DNA from: Smithella sp. D17
Lineage (GTDB): Bacteria > Desulfobacterota > Syntrophia > Syntrophales > Smithellaceae
Assembly (NCBI GenBank): GCA_000753945.1
Contig: JQOA01000054.1
Coordinates: 1-17,016 of the forward strand
Reading direction: 5' to 3'
DNA length: 17,016 nucleotides
In this document: in pieces, positions 6,067 through 13,864 of the stretch
How positions within the stretch are numbered: the first letter of the stretch is position 1
Layout: each line of letters begins with the position of its first letter
Program-made: the position numbers and the translations under genes
The notes under the pieces: generated by a model
The model's database searches: none
What the model was told of the DNA's origin: nothing
Seen by the model: the letters and a program-made list of their open reading frames with translations, nothing else

Positions 6067-6690
6067 ATGACGACAAAAAGGCAGCGCCGGGCAGAAAATA
6101 TCAAAGAAAAGAAGATAAAAAAATCCACGAAAATTCTTTATCTTTCGGTTATTCTCGGTGGAGCATTTATTCTACTGGTTCTCTTCTTTATTACTTTGTT
6201 TAATTTGGTATTTCCTCCGGTTGACATGGATGCCATGAAGAAGAAAGAGAGGCAAGTAGTAAAGATTTATTTTTCCGATCCTCAGGAACGTTTTTTGATG
6301 CCGGAGAAACGGTATGTAATTAAAGAAAATGATGCTGCAGCGCAGGCCAAAGAAATTGTTAAAGCAATACTTGATGGATCGAAGACGGGCCTGGTTAATA
6401 CATATCCTGCAGGTGTGGGTTTAAGAGATGTGAAAGTAGTAGATGTTGACACTGCTTTGGTTAATTTCAGTAAGAATCTGATTAAATTGCATCAGGGCAG
6501 CTCAACTGCGGAGATGGCTTCAATTTATTCTTTAACAAATTCCATAACTCAAAACGTTCCTACTATAAAAAAAGTAAAAATATTAGTAGAAGGGAAAGAA
6601 GTTTCTTCAATTAAAGGTCATGTTTCCACTCAAAAAGCTTTCCGTCCTGATTTGGAACTTATTGTTGCGGAAAAAGAGAAAAATAGTTAA
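6067..6690 (+). CDS. Membrane-anchored GerMN-domain protein
   Basis: With the start at ATG 6067 this is a 207-residue protein. It has a strongly basic N-terminus (residues 1-22), a single transmembrane helix (about 23-49, ILYLSVILGGAFILLVLFF) and an extracytoplasmic GerMN domain (about 90-180). The domain shows the typical EIVKAILDGS, YPAGVGLRDVKV, ALVNFSKNL and SIYSLTNSITQNVPTIKKVKILVEGKE. The family is best known from spore germination protein GerM, but occurs in many non-sporulating bacteria as an envelope protein of uncertain role. GAGGAG (6052-6057) nine bases upstream supports this start over a TTG at 5977, which would put charged residues ahead of it and has no ribosome site. EF-G follows after five bases, so the two are co-transcribed. 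Confidence 0.85.
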   Translation: MTTKRQRRAENIKEKKIKKSTKILYLSVILGGAFILLVLFFITLFNLVFPPVDMDAMKKKERQVVKIYFSDPQERFLMPEKRYVIKENDAAAQAKEIVKAILDGSKTGLVNTYPAGVGLRDVKVVDVDTALVNFSKNLIKLHQGSSTAEMASIYSLTNSITQNVPTIKKVKILVEGKEVSSIKGHVSTQKAFRPDLELIVAEKEKNS

Positions 6691-6695
6691 TTCTT

Positions 6696-8729
6696 ATGGC
6701 ACCAAAATCAAAAATATCCCGCACACGTAATATTGGTATAGTCGCTCACATCGACGCCGGAAAAACAACGGTGACGGAAAGGGTTCTTTTTTACACCGGA
6801 AAATCCTACAAGATGGGGGAAGTTCATGACGGCGAAGCCGTTATGGACTGGATGCCGCAGGAACAGGAAAGAGGCATAACCATCACTTCAGCCGTAACGA
6901 CTTGCGCATGGAATAATCATGATATTCATATAATCGATACACCGGGCCATGTTGATTTTACCATTGAAGTAGAACGTTCCCTGCGTGTTTTAGACGGAGC
7001 CATTGTTGTTTTTTGTGCGGTCGGTTGCGTACAGCCGCAATCGGAAACTGTCTGGCACCAGGCGGATAAGTATGGTGTTCCCAAAGTAGCCTTCATCAAC
7101 AAGATGGATAGGGTAGGCGCGGATTTTTTTGGCGCTGTCGAAATGATGCGCGAGCGTTTTACTTCTATACCGGTCGCTATCCAGATTCCCGCTGGTAGTG
7201 AGGACAGTTTCCAGGGAGCAATCGATCTGATTAACTGGAAAATGCTGGTCTGGGACGATGCAACGCAGGGTAGTGAATTTTCGATTCGGGAAATTCCGGA
7301 AGAATTTGCAGACCAGGCTAAGTTAAAGCGGGAAAAGATGATAGAAATTCTGGCCGATGTCGATGATGAACTGGCTGATAAATATCTTGACGGTGAGGAA
7401 ATTACCGTAGCCGAAATAAAAAAAGCGTTAAGAAAGGCAACGATCTCTTTGAAAATAGTGCCGGTTCTATGTGGCGCTGCTCTGCGCAATAAAGGTATTC
7501 AACCCCTTCTTGATGCTGTCATTGATTATCTGCCGTCTCCGGAGGATATTCCACCGGTGAAAGGAATAAATCCTGTTACCAAAGAAGAAGAAGTCAGACA
7601 TAGCTCCGATAAAGAACCTCTGGCGGCGCTGGCATTTAAAATTATGATGGATGAAGGCCGGAAACTTTCTTATCTGCGTATTTATTCGGGTAAACTCCAC
7701 GCAAATGATGAAATATATAATTCGATAAAGAAGAAGAAAGAGAAAATCGCCCGCCTTTTACGGATGCATGCCAATAAACGGGAAAGAATTGAGATGGCTT
7801 CGGCTGGAGACATAGTTGCCGTTTTGGGTTTAAAAACGACGACTACAGGTGATACACTCTGCGCGGAAGATCATCCGATTATGCTGGAAGTGATGGATTT
7901 TTATGAGCCGGTAATCAGTCAGGCCATTGAGGCTAAAACTCCGGCTGACCAGGAAAAGCTGGCTTCGGCACTGGATAAACTGATAGAGGAAGATCCGACA
8001 TTAAGGGTAAAATATGAAGAGGAAACCGCGCAAACTATAATTTCCGGTATGGGGGAATTGCATCTGGAAATTATTGTTGATCGCCTGCTGCGAGAATTCA
8101 ACTGCCATGTCAATGTCGGCAGGCCCAGAGTCGTCTATCGTGAAACCATTCAAAAGAAAGTTGAAATGGAAGGAATATTTGAAAAGGAACTGGGCGAAAA
8201 GAAACACTTCGGCCATGTGCGAATTTCTTTGACTCCGCGTAAGAGAGGTGTGGGCAATGAAATAATTATTAATGTTGATGACAGTGTTATTCCCGCGGAA
8301 TATTACGATGTGATTGAAGACGGCATAAAAGAAGCAATGATGAATGGAGTATTAAACAGCTATCCTGTAATGGACGTCGGAGTAATGGTAACCGGCGGTT
8401 CTTTTAAGGACGGCGAGTCTTCAGCGCAGGGTTATAAAATTGCGGCAGCAACCGCTTTCCGTGAAGGATGCAAAATTGCCGATCCGGTTATGCTCGAGCC
8501 GCTGATGATGGTTGATATTATTACACCCAGTGAATTTATGGGTGATGTTATCGGCGATATAAATGCCCGCAGAGGTGAAATTCAATCCGTTAATCCCAAG
8601 GGAACAGTAAGCGAAATTAAAGCTAAAGTGCCCTTGAAAGCCATGTTTGGATATTCTACTGATCTTAGATCTTCCACTCAAGGCCGGGCGATTTTTTCCA
8701 TGATTTTTTCAGAATACAACAAGGCATGA
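6696..8729 (+). CDS. fusA: Elongation factor G paralogue (divergent EF-G)
   Basis: This 677-residue translational GTPase has the complete G-domain: AHIDAGKT (17-24), switch region RGITIT, DTPGH (81-85), NKMD (135-138) and SA-like CGAAL near 260. Domains II to V follow, ending with GDVIGDINARRGEI, FGYSTDLRSSTQGR and SMIFSEY. EF-G drives mRNA-tRNA translocation and, with RRF, ribosome recycling. Two domain IV signatures differ from canonical EF-G. The usual RQSGGRGQ(Y/F)G segment is replaced by FEKELGEKKHFG (about 495-506), and the tip loop reads GSFKDGESS, with K571 where canonical proteins have His. There is no str-operon context (no rpsL, rpsG or tuf). This is therefore likely a second EF-G rather than the housekeeping copy. 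The ribosome site is weak and translation is probably coupled to the GerMN gene. Confidence 0.85.
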   Translation: MAPKSKISRTRNIGIVAHIDAGKTTVTERVLFYTGKSYKMGEVHDGEAVMDWMPQEQERGITITSAVTTCAWNNHDIHIIDTPGHVDFTIEVERSLRVLDGAIVVFCAVGCVQPQSETVWHQADKYGVPKVAFINKMDRVGADFFGAVEMMRERFTSIPVAIQIPAGSEDSFQGAIDLINWKMLVWDDATQGSEFSIREIPEEFADQAKLKREKMIEILADVDDELADKYLDGEEITVAEIKKALRKATISLKIVPVLCGAALRNKGIQPLLDAVIDYLPSPEDIPPVKGINPVTKEEEVRHSSDKEPLAALAFKIMMDEGRKLSYLRIYSGKLHANDEIYNSIKKKKEKIARLLRMHANKRERIEMASAGDIVAVLGLKTTTTGDTLCAEDHPIMLEVMDFYEPVISQAIEAKTPADQEKLASALDKLIEEDPTLRVKYEEETAQTIISGMGELHLEIIVDRLLREFNCHVNVGRPRVVYRETIQKKVEMEGIFEKELGEKKHFGHVRISLTPRKRGVGNEIIINVDDSVIPAEYYDVIEDGIKEAMMNGVLNSYPVMDVGVMVTGGSFKDGESSAQGYKIAAATAFREGCKIADPVMLEPLMMVDIITPSEFMGDVIGDINARRGEIQSVNPKGTVSEIKAKVPLKAMFGYSTDLRSSTQGRAIFSMIFSEYNKA

Positions 8730-8762
8730 TTTGATATGGGAATAAAAAATGGAGTCCACTTG

Positions 8763-9680
8763 CTATGTCAGGGAAGCTCCTTCTGAATTAGGTGCCGGCA
8801 CAAAGTACGTGTTTTTTATCCGGTAAAAACTCCTCATGAGGAAAAGAAGCGGTCTTCGAAAAGGGTATCTGTTCTTTGGAAAGAACGTAAGTTTATTGAA
8901 CTTTTCAAATCCTTCGATCATGTTATTGGCATCCCACTCGACCATGTTTCGGGTTTGATTGAATCCCCACGTGTTAAATGTATTTGCGAGGGCTTCGTTA
9001 CGAAATACTGCCTCGAAATACAGAGGCCCTGGTAGTAGTAATGGCTTCATGCTGGAGGCTTCCCGGACCGCTGTTTGTGCCGTCTCTCGCAACCTATTTC
9101 TGCCCTCGTTGATATACTGTATGCTCTCTTTCCCGGAGGTATAGGCTTCTTTGCGTTTATCCACGATCACTGATTTCGCCCAGGGCAGTACTTGCAGGGC
9201 CTGCTTTATGGCAATCTCTTCCCCTGAAACAAAGCCCACGGGCACACCAGATTCACCCAGGTATGCGCCATAGATATCCATCTCACAGGCAAGTTTCCCA
9301 TTTACCCTGATTTCAGAAAAGATTCCGTAATGGGTGTGCGGGAAAAAGGCATCTGGCGTTCCTGAGGCAGCATGTATGGCGACATAAAGAACCAGATCGT
9401 AGTCCGCAATATTCCCGAAAAATGTTGGCCTGATGAAATGTCCCCCAACATAATGGGCCCTGCGATCCAGTTTGTCAATAATGCAGTTAAAACCGACCTC
9501 ATGGGTGTCTTTTACCGTAACCTGCTGTGCTCCACCATCAAATGCGCCCTGAATCACGCAATTGACATCTTTGGTCAAACATTCCCGGCCATATTGCCAC
9601 TCCGGCGTTCCCATGCGACATTGGCGCATACGCCAAATGCCAAAGCTTCCCTCAATATCAGCAAAAATGCCTACGTGCAT
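8763..9680 (-). CDS. M55 family metallopeptidase, DppA-like D-aminopeptidase
   Basis: This 305-residue protein aligns in layout with DppA-type zinc D-aminopeptidases. D8 and E10 lie in the opening FADIEG motif, H60 in KDTH, H103 in AIHA, H115 in PHTHYG and E133 in ACEMDIYGA, matching the metal and catalytic positions of the family. M55 enzymes cleave D-amino-acid dipeptides and peptides in a self-compartmentalised oligomer. The chain is some 30 residues longer than the classical protein, with a basic hydrophobic C-terminal tail (RRPLLFLMRSFYRIKNTYF). AAAGG (minus strand, 9690-9694) stands nine bases before the ATG. The gene follows the acyl-CoA synthetase after 138 bases and converges on EF-G with a 33-base gap. 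Substrate is unknown. Confidence 0.85.
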   Translation of the reverse strand: MHVGIFADIEGSFGIWRMRQCRMGTPEWQYGRECLTKDVNCVIQGAFDGGAQQVTVKDTHEVGFNCIIDKLDRRAHYVGGHFIRPTFFGNIADYDLVLYVAIHAASGTPDAFFPHTHYGIFSEIRVNGKLACEMDIYGAYLGESGVPVGFVSGEEIAIKQALQVLPWAKSVIVDKRKEAYTSGKESIQYINEGRNRLRETAQTAVREASSMKPLLLPGPLYFEAVFRNEALANTFNTWGFNQTRNMVEWDANNMIEGFEKFNKLTFFPKNRYPFRRPLLFLMRSFYRIKNTYFVPAPNSEGASLT

Positions 9681-9818
9681 ACCGCTTAACCTTTCAAGAA
9701 GTTTTTGGGTAACATTTTATTTAAGGCAATTCGGATATCCGTTTTCCCCTGACAAAACTTACCATGGATATTAAACTGAATTGTGGAGAACGTCCCCAAT
9801 AAATTTCCAATTATCATC

Positions 9819-11957
9819 TCACATTATCATCAGGGCATCAGCTGCACAAACCCCTTGTTGAAAGACCACAAGGGGATTTATATCTATTTCTTTTAATTCC
9901 TTAAAATCCATTGCCAATTGTGACACTCTTAATATAACATCATAAACAGCCTCTCTGTCAGCAGGTGGGGCACCCCTGAAACCGGTCAATAGACGATGTC
10001 CTCTGATTTCAGAAACCATTTCTCTTGCATCAAGAGGTGTTATGGGGCAGACCCGCAGGGAAAAATCCTCAAGTGCTTCCACAAAAACGCCCCCAAGCCC
10101 AAACAGAACAGTGGGGCCAAACACCTCGTCATTCTTCACGCCAATGATACATTCCGTTCCTCCTTTCAGCATCTTCTGGACTGTAATTCCGTCAAGATGT
10201 GCTCCGGGCTTATATTTCATGACATTTTCAATGATTTCCGCGAATGCAGCGCCAAGTTCCTGGTCTGTATTAATATTCAATTTTACTCCACCAGCGTCGG
10301 TTTTATGCTGTATGTCAGGGGAGTCAATTTTAATTGCCACCGGGAAACCAATATCATGCGCTATTTTCAGAGCAGTTTTAAGGTTTTGCGCCGACCCTTC
10401 CGGAGCGAGTGGTATGCCATACGCCAACAGTATCTGCTTTGATAATGATTCAGATAAGGCCTGGCCTGGTTTTGTCCCCTCAAGCAATCGTTTCACCCTG
10501 TTGCTATCAATATTTTTAAGCGGCATTTTAATGTCCTTGGCCGCACGGATTTCCTTTATCCTGCGGCTGTATTGCGTAACATGACCAAGGACACGTACAG
10601 CGCGATCTTGCGTGCGTGCAACAGGAACCCTGTGAGTACGGAGATATTGAAACTCTTCCCCGCCGAGGAGTTCCGATCCAAGCATAGAAACCATTAATGT
10701 TTTTTCAGTTGCATTGGCAGCCTCGATCACTCCATCAAGAAGAGTAAAGTTACGCCCTAACCCGGGCCAATGTTCATAAATAACCATATCTATATTAGTA
10801 TCATCCAAGACTATCTTCAGTGGTTTTAAGAGTAAATCAGGCTCCACCAGAATTTGAGAAGTGGTATCTACAGGGTTTGCACTCGAGCCAAAAGAGGGGA
10901 GAATTTCGTCAAGTTTCTTGCGAGTAATTTCCGTAAAAGGAACGACTTCGAGACCGGCTGAAACGCACTTATCTGAAAGCAGCACCCCGCTGCCTCCAGA
11001 GCTTGCCACAATAGCAATCCTGTTCCCTTTTGGCAAGGGACGACCCGCGGCCAAAACACTCAGCACAGTAGTTAACTCTTCAATCCCCTCAACCCTTATA
11101 ATTGCTTTTTGATGGAAAAAAGAGGTATAAACACTGTCAGATCCAACCAATGAACCAGTGTGTGATGCCGCCGCTTTTGCGGCAGCAGCATGACGGCCTG
11201 CTTTAATAAGGATTAATGGTTTTTCATTCTTCAACGCCATGTCGGCAGCATGAAATAATTTTCTGCCATCCTTTACCCCTTCAAGATATCCACCAACTAC
11301 TTTTGTATTTTTATCATTGATCATGTAAGCAAGGTAATCTGAAAAGCTAAGCCCGGCCTCATTGCCCGAGCTTACAAAATAAGTAAACCCTATACCCGTC
11401 TCACTTGACATAAGATATATGGCGGTGCCAAACCCGCCGCTCTGGCTGACAAAACCATAAAACTTAAAATTATCGTCTCCGGTTTGCAATTTTGAGATTG
11501 CAAACCCAGCCGACATCCCGTTTAAGGCATTAAATATCCCCTGACTGTTGGGACCGCACAAGAGCATCCCGCTTTCTTTCGTCAGTCTGACAATTTCCTC
11601 CTGCATTTCCCTGCCGGAGTTCCCTACTTCTGAAAATCCAGAGGTAAGAACAATAACAGCCTTGACCTTTTTCCTTGCACATTCATGCAGCACATTGACA
11701 ACTCTGTTAGCAGGTACTGCAATGATTGCCACATCCACCTCTCCTGGAACAAATTCAATGGAAGGATAGCACTTTAATCCGCCAATCTTCTCATATCCTG
11801 GATTAACAGGATAAACATTCCCCCTGAAACCATTTTCAACAAGGGATGATACCGGGGTGCCGCCTGGTTTAGCTGGATCGGCAGACGCCCCAATAATTGC
11901 TATTGATTCAGGATTAAAAATGATATCTATTTTCTTATCAAAAACATCTTGCTCCAT
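9819..11957 (-). CDS. Acetate/acyl-CoA ligase (ADP-forming), fused alpha-beta
   Basis: This 712-residue NDP-forming acyl-CoA synthetase has its domains in order. First is CoA-binding (about 10-140: IIGASADPAKPGGTPV, LLCGPNSQGIFN), then a succinyl-CoA-ligase-like domain (about 150-300). The latter has SQSGGFGTAI (171-180) and the phosphohistidine loop ASHTGSLVGSD with H266. The intervening ligase-CoA domain (about 310-460) and a C-terminal ATP-grasp domain (about 490-712, with HKTDAGGV and IGVKNDEVFGP) complete it. The reaction is acyl-CoA + ADP + Pi to acid + CoA + ATP, or the reverse, giving substrate-level ATP in anaerobes. Substrate range cannot be read from sequence. GGGAGG lies six bases upstream of the ATG on the minus strand. 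Its promoter overlaps a MarR-type palindrome, and the MarR gene is immediately upstream. Confidence 0.93.
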   Translation of the reverse strand: MEQDVFDKKIDIIFNPESIAIIGASADPAKPGGTPVSSLVENGFRGNVYPVNPGYEKIGGLKCYPSIEFVPGEVDVAIIAVPANRVVNVLHECARKKVKAVIVLTSGFSEVGNSGREMQEEIVRLTKESGMLLCGPNSQGIFNALNGMSAGFAISKLQTGDDNFKFYGFVSQSGGFGTAIYLMSSETGIGFTYFVSSGNEAGLSFSDYLAYMINDKNTKVVGGYLEGVKDGRKLFHAADMALKNEKPLILIKAGRHAAAAKAAASHTGSLVGSDSVYTSFFHQKAIIRVEGIEELTTVLSVLAAGRPLPKGNRIAIVASSGGSGVLLSDKCVSAGLEVVPFTEITRKKLDEILPSFGSSANPVDTTSQILVEPDLLLKPLKIVLDDTNIDMVIYEHWPGLGRNFTLLDGVIEAANATEKTLMVSMLGSELLGGEEFQYLRTHRVPVARTQDRAVRVLGHVTQYSRRIKEIRAAKDIKMPLKNIDSNRVKRLLEGTKPGQALSESLSKQILLAYGIPLAPEGSAQNLKTALKIAHDIGFPVAIKIDSPDIQHKTDAGGVKLNINTDQELGAAFAEIIENVMKYKPGAHLDGITVQKMLKGGTECIIGVKNDEVFGPTVLFGLGGVFVEALEDFSLRVCPITPLDAREMVSEIRGHRLLTGFRGAPPADREAVYDVILRVSQLAMDFKELKEIDINPLVVFQQGVCAADALMIM

Positions 11958-11987
11958 AATAACCTCCCAAAAAGAATTTAAATGGGG

Positions 11988-12015
11988 ATACTAATTTTTG
12001 ACATTGCAATGTCAT
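11988..12015 (-). promoter_or_regulatory. Promoter of acyl-CoA synthetase
   Basis: On the minus strand, ATGACA (12015-12010) serves as -35 (five of six) and TAGTAT (11993-11988) as -10, separated by 16 bases. Initiation would be near 11981, about 24 bases before the ATG. Confidence 0.5.
11999..12014. promoter_or_regulatory. 16-bp perfect palindrome, candidate MarR operator
   Basis: TGACATTGCAATGTCA is a perfect palindrome lying over the -35 and most of the spacer of the acyl-CoA synthetase promoter. Size and placement fit a dimeric MarR-family repressor, and the MarR gene starts upstream in the same orientation. Confidence 0.65.
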
Positions 12016-12070
12016 GTGATTGCCGGAACGTCTCACAGATTTTTACCATGCATTTAAAAGTTTTTTATGG

Positions 12071-12499
12071 TTACGGTAATTCCAAACGATTTAAATATTC
12101 TTGAAATTGTTCCCATTCATCGGGAGTAAAGCGATTTATAAAATGGCTGTTTGTTTGCTCAAACAGGTTTAAAAGATCTCCTTTATGCTTTATGGCCTTA
12201 GCAGATGGGGAAATTCTATACATTCGACGGTCGCTCGGTTCCGTGTGCCGTTCAATCCAACCATCTCTCTCAAGCCGGTCAAGGAGGCCCGTAGCAGTGG
12301 GTCTGTCCAGTTCCGTCTTATCTGCCAGATGACTAGGCAATAGACCTTCTTCTTCTAAAATTGCGCACAACATGAAAAACTGACCATGTGTCAGTTGGTA
12401 CTTTGCGATGCCATCCCGATACCTCCGCCTGATTTTTTGAGAAGCACTGGTAAGCTGAAAACAAACGCATCGTTCAAATTCACTCATGGATGCCGCCAT
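12071..12499 (-). CDS. MarR-family transcriptional regulator
   Basis: This 142-residue protein (138 if it begins at the second ATG, 12487) has a winged helix-turn-helix. The recognition region is SHLADKTELDRPTATGLLDRLERDGWI (about 56-82), followed by the wing with the conserved DRR (SDRRMYRIS). MarR proteins are dimeric, usually ligand-released repressors acting on nearby genes. AAAAAGG abuts the first ATG, leaving no spacer, and lies 12 bases before the ATG at 12487, so the second start is slightly favoured. The gene lies 113 bases upstream of the acyl-CoA synthetase, whose promoter holds a perfect palindrome, so that gene is the likely target. The ligand may be an acyl-CoA or acid, which is inference only. 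Confidence 0.92.
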   Translation of the reverse strand: MAASMSEFERCVCFQLTSASQKIRRRYRDGIAKYQLTHGQFFMLCAILEEEGLLPSHLADKTELDRPTATGLLDRLERDGWIERHTEPSDRRMYRISPSAKAIKHKGDLLNLFEQTNSHFINRFTPDEWEQFQEYLNRLELP

Positions 12500-12580
12500 C
12501 CTTTTTTTGCAAAAACGTAATTGAGCATAAAGAGTTCCTGACTACGCGTGATCGAATTGAAACAAAAATATGGTTACAGT

Positions 12581-13513
12581 CTATACTCTGCATACAAGAC
12601 CGCCTTCTCGACGTGTGACTTTACCTTCTTGTTCAAGTTTGATCAAATGACTTTCCACTAACTGCGGTCCGGGAAAGAAGCGGGCGGCGGGTTTATGATA
12701 AATTTTGGCACATAAATCAACAAAGCTTAAAGGAAAATCGTTCAGGTTCCGTAGTATAACTGAATCGAAATTGAGAATGTGCGTCCTGGTGCGTTCGATG
12801 GCCTCACGCACCCGTCCAATATTTTCGCCATGAGAGGGTAGAATGACATGGGCATTCAACTTTGCAATCCGCTCCAGACCATCAAGATAACCAATGGCTC
12901 CCCCGGAGGAGGGCGAATACCAAGCCACCACCTTGCCCACGACATCTCCAGTAAAAAGTAATCCTTTGTCGGGTTCGAAGAGAGAAACATGGCCGGGGGC
13001 ATGGCCGGGAGTGTGGACTACTTGGAAATGGAAATTACCCAAACACAAGAGATCTCCGTCGACCATTTTGTTGGTGGCTTGTGCTGAGGCCATAGGACAC
13101 AATGCGGCAAAATAATCCAGGACGTTGAAGCTTCCAAAAGGAGGGCTGCTTTCGTTTGTGTTGTACCTTTGGGTAAGGTTAAAATCAAAAGTTTGGTTTA
13201 GGCGCTGGGGATCGGCAGCCAGAGGTATCTCAAGCTCATGCAGGTATATTCGTGGGGAAATCTCCTGTAACAAAAAACTCATTGCTCCCATGTGGTCGGG
13301 GTGGGCGTGGGAAATCACAATGGTGTGGATATCTTGAAGGGTAAAACCTTCATCCTTAAGGAAATTTTTCAGGGAATTGAACTTTTCCTCTTTTCCGCAA
13401 CCTACATCAATGAGGATGGCCCCTTCCCGATCACGAATTAGGAATACGTTCGCAGAAGCAGGCCACATGGGGGTTTCTTCTCTCAACACTTTAATCTCAT
13501 TTATTATATTCAT
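12581..13513 (-). CDS. MBL-fold metallohydrolase with C-terminal winged helix
   Basis: This 310-residue protein has the metallo-beta-lactamase fold. The metal ligands are all present: H69-x-H71-x-D73-H74 (SHAHPDHMG), H167 and H171 (HTPGHAPGH), D190 (FTGD) and H228 (PSHGE). The C-terminal section (about 240-310, LNDFPLSFVDLCAKIY...LIKLEQEGKVTRREGG) resembles the winged-helix domain attached to LACTB2-like members. The superfamily includes thioesterases, glyoxalase II and RNases, so the substrate is open. A thioesterase role would fit the neighbouring acyl-CoA ligase but is inference. A weak GGAAA precedes the ATG. It is the first gene of the minus-strand group, 81 bases ahead of MarR. Confidence 0.88.
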   Translation of the reverse strand: MNIINEIKVLREETPMWPASANVFLIRDREGAILIDVGCGKEEKFNSLKNFLKDEGFTLQDIHTIVISHAHPDHMGAMSFLLQEISPRIYLHELEIPLAADPQRLNQTFDFNLTQRYNTNESSPPFGSFNVLDYFAALCPMASAQATNKMVDGDLLCLGNFHFQVVHTPGHAPGHVSLFEPDKGLLFTGDVVGKVVAWYSPSSGGAIGYLDGLERIAKLNAHVILPSHGENIGRVREAIERTRTHILNFDSVILRNLNDFPLSFVDLCAKIYHKPAARFFPGPQLVESHLIKLEQEGKVTRREGGLVCRV

Positions 13514-13761
13514 GAATAATTTTCCGATTATTTATCATAAAAAAGGTTATTCTTTCTTTCAATTCCATAAATAGTTAGCACACTAATTATTTAAATGCAA
13601 ATCAAATTTGATCAGTAGTCGTCAAAAAATATGATAATTGATTGGGGAAAACAGCTAATTTAAAAGGATAATTATAAAATAATTTCCTTGCCGCAACAAA
13701 ATTGTGCAGTGACCTTATTGTTTTGAGTTATAGTAAACAATAAATATTTTTTATTATTTCC

Positions 13762-13790
13762 TTGATAATTACTATATGTAGTGGTAATAT
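13762..13790 (+). promoter_or_regulatory. Promoter of nrdDG
   Basis: TTGATA (13762-13767), a 17-base spacer and TAATAT (13785-13790). Initiation near 13797 would leave a leader of about 68 bases. Confidence 0.6.
13769..13784 (+). promoter_or_regulatory. NrdR box 1
   Basis: TTACTATATGTAGTGG matches the NrdR-box consensus (acaCwATATaTwGtgt) in the core CTATATGTAGTG. It fills the spacer between the predicted -35 and -10. Confidence 0.65.
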
Positions 13791-13799
13791 CCTTCTATA

Positions 13800-13815
13800 C
13801 CCCAATATATAGCGT
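13800..13815 (+). promoter_or_regulatory. NrdR box 2
   Basis: CCCCAATATATAGCGT matches 12 of 13 core positions (CAATATATAG-GT). It is centred 31 bp from box 1, the three-turn spacing typical of paired NrdR boxes, and overlaps the predicted transcription start. Confidence 0.65.
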
Positions 13816-13864
13816 CATAGAGAGTCAGCAATATTGAAATTCTAATTGATTAATGGAGTAGTGA

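Larger units (their letters stand above)
13514..13864. other. Divergent intergenic region between MBL gene and nrdD
   Basis: About 350 AT-rich bases with no credible ORF. A 12-bp palindrome ATCAAATTTGAT lies at 13601-13612, nearer the MBL gene. The nrdD promoter and two NrdR-box-like sites occupy 13762-13815. No confident minus-strand promoter was found for the MBL gene. Confidence 0.7.

Noticed and set aside
6926..7489. 187-codon minus-strand frame within EF-G
   Set aside because: It lies opposite conserved EF-G G-domain coding sequence; composition is Ser/Thr-rich as expected of an antisense frame.
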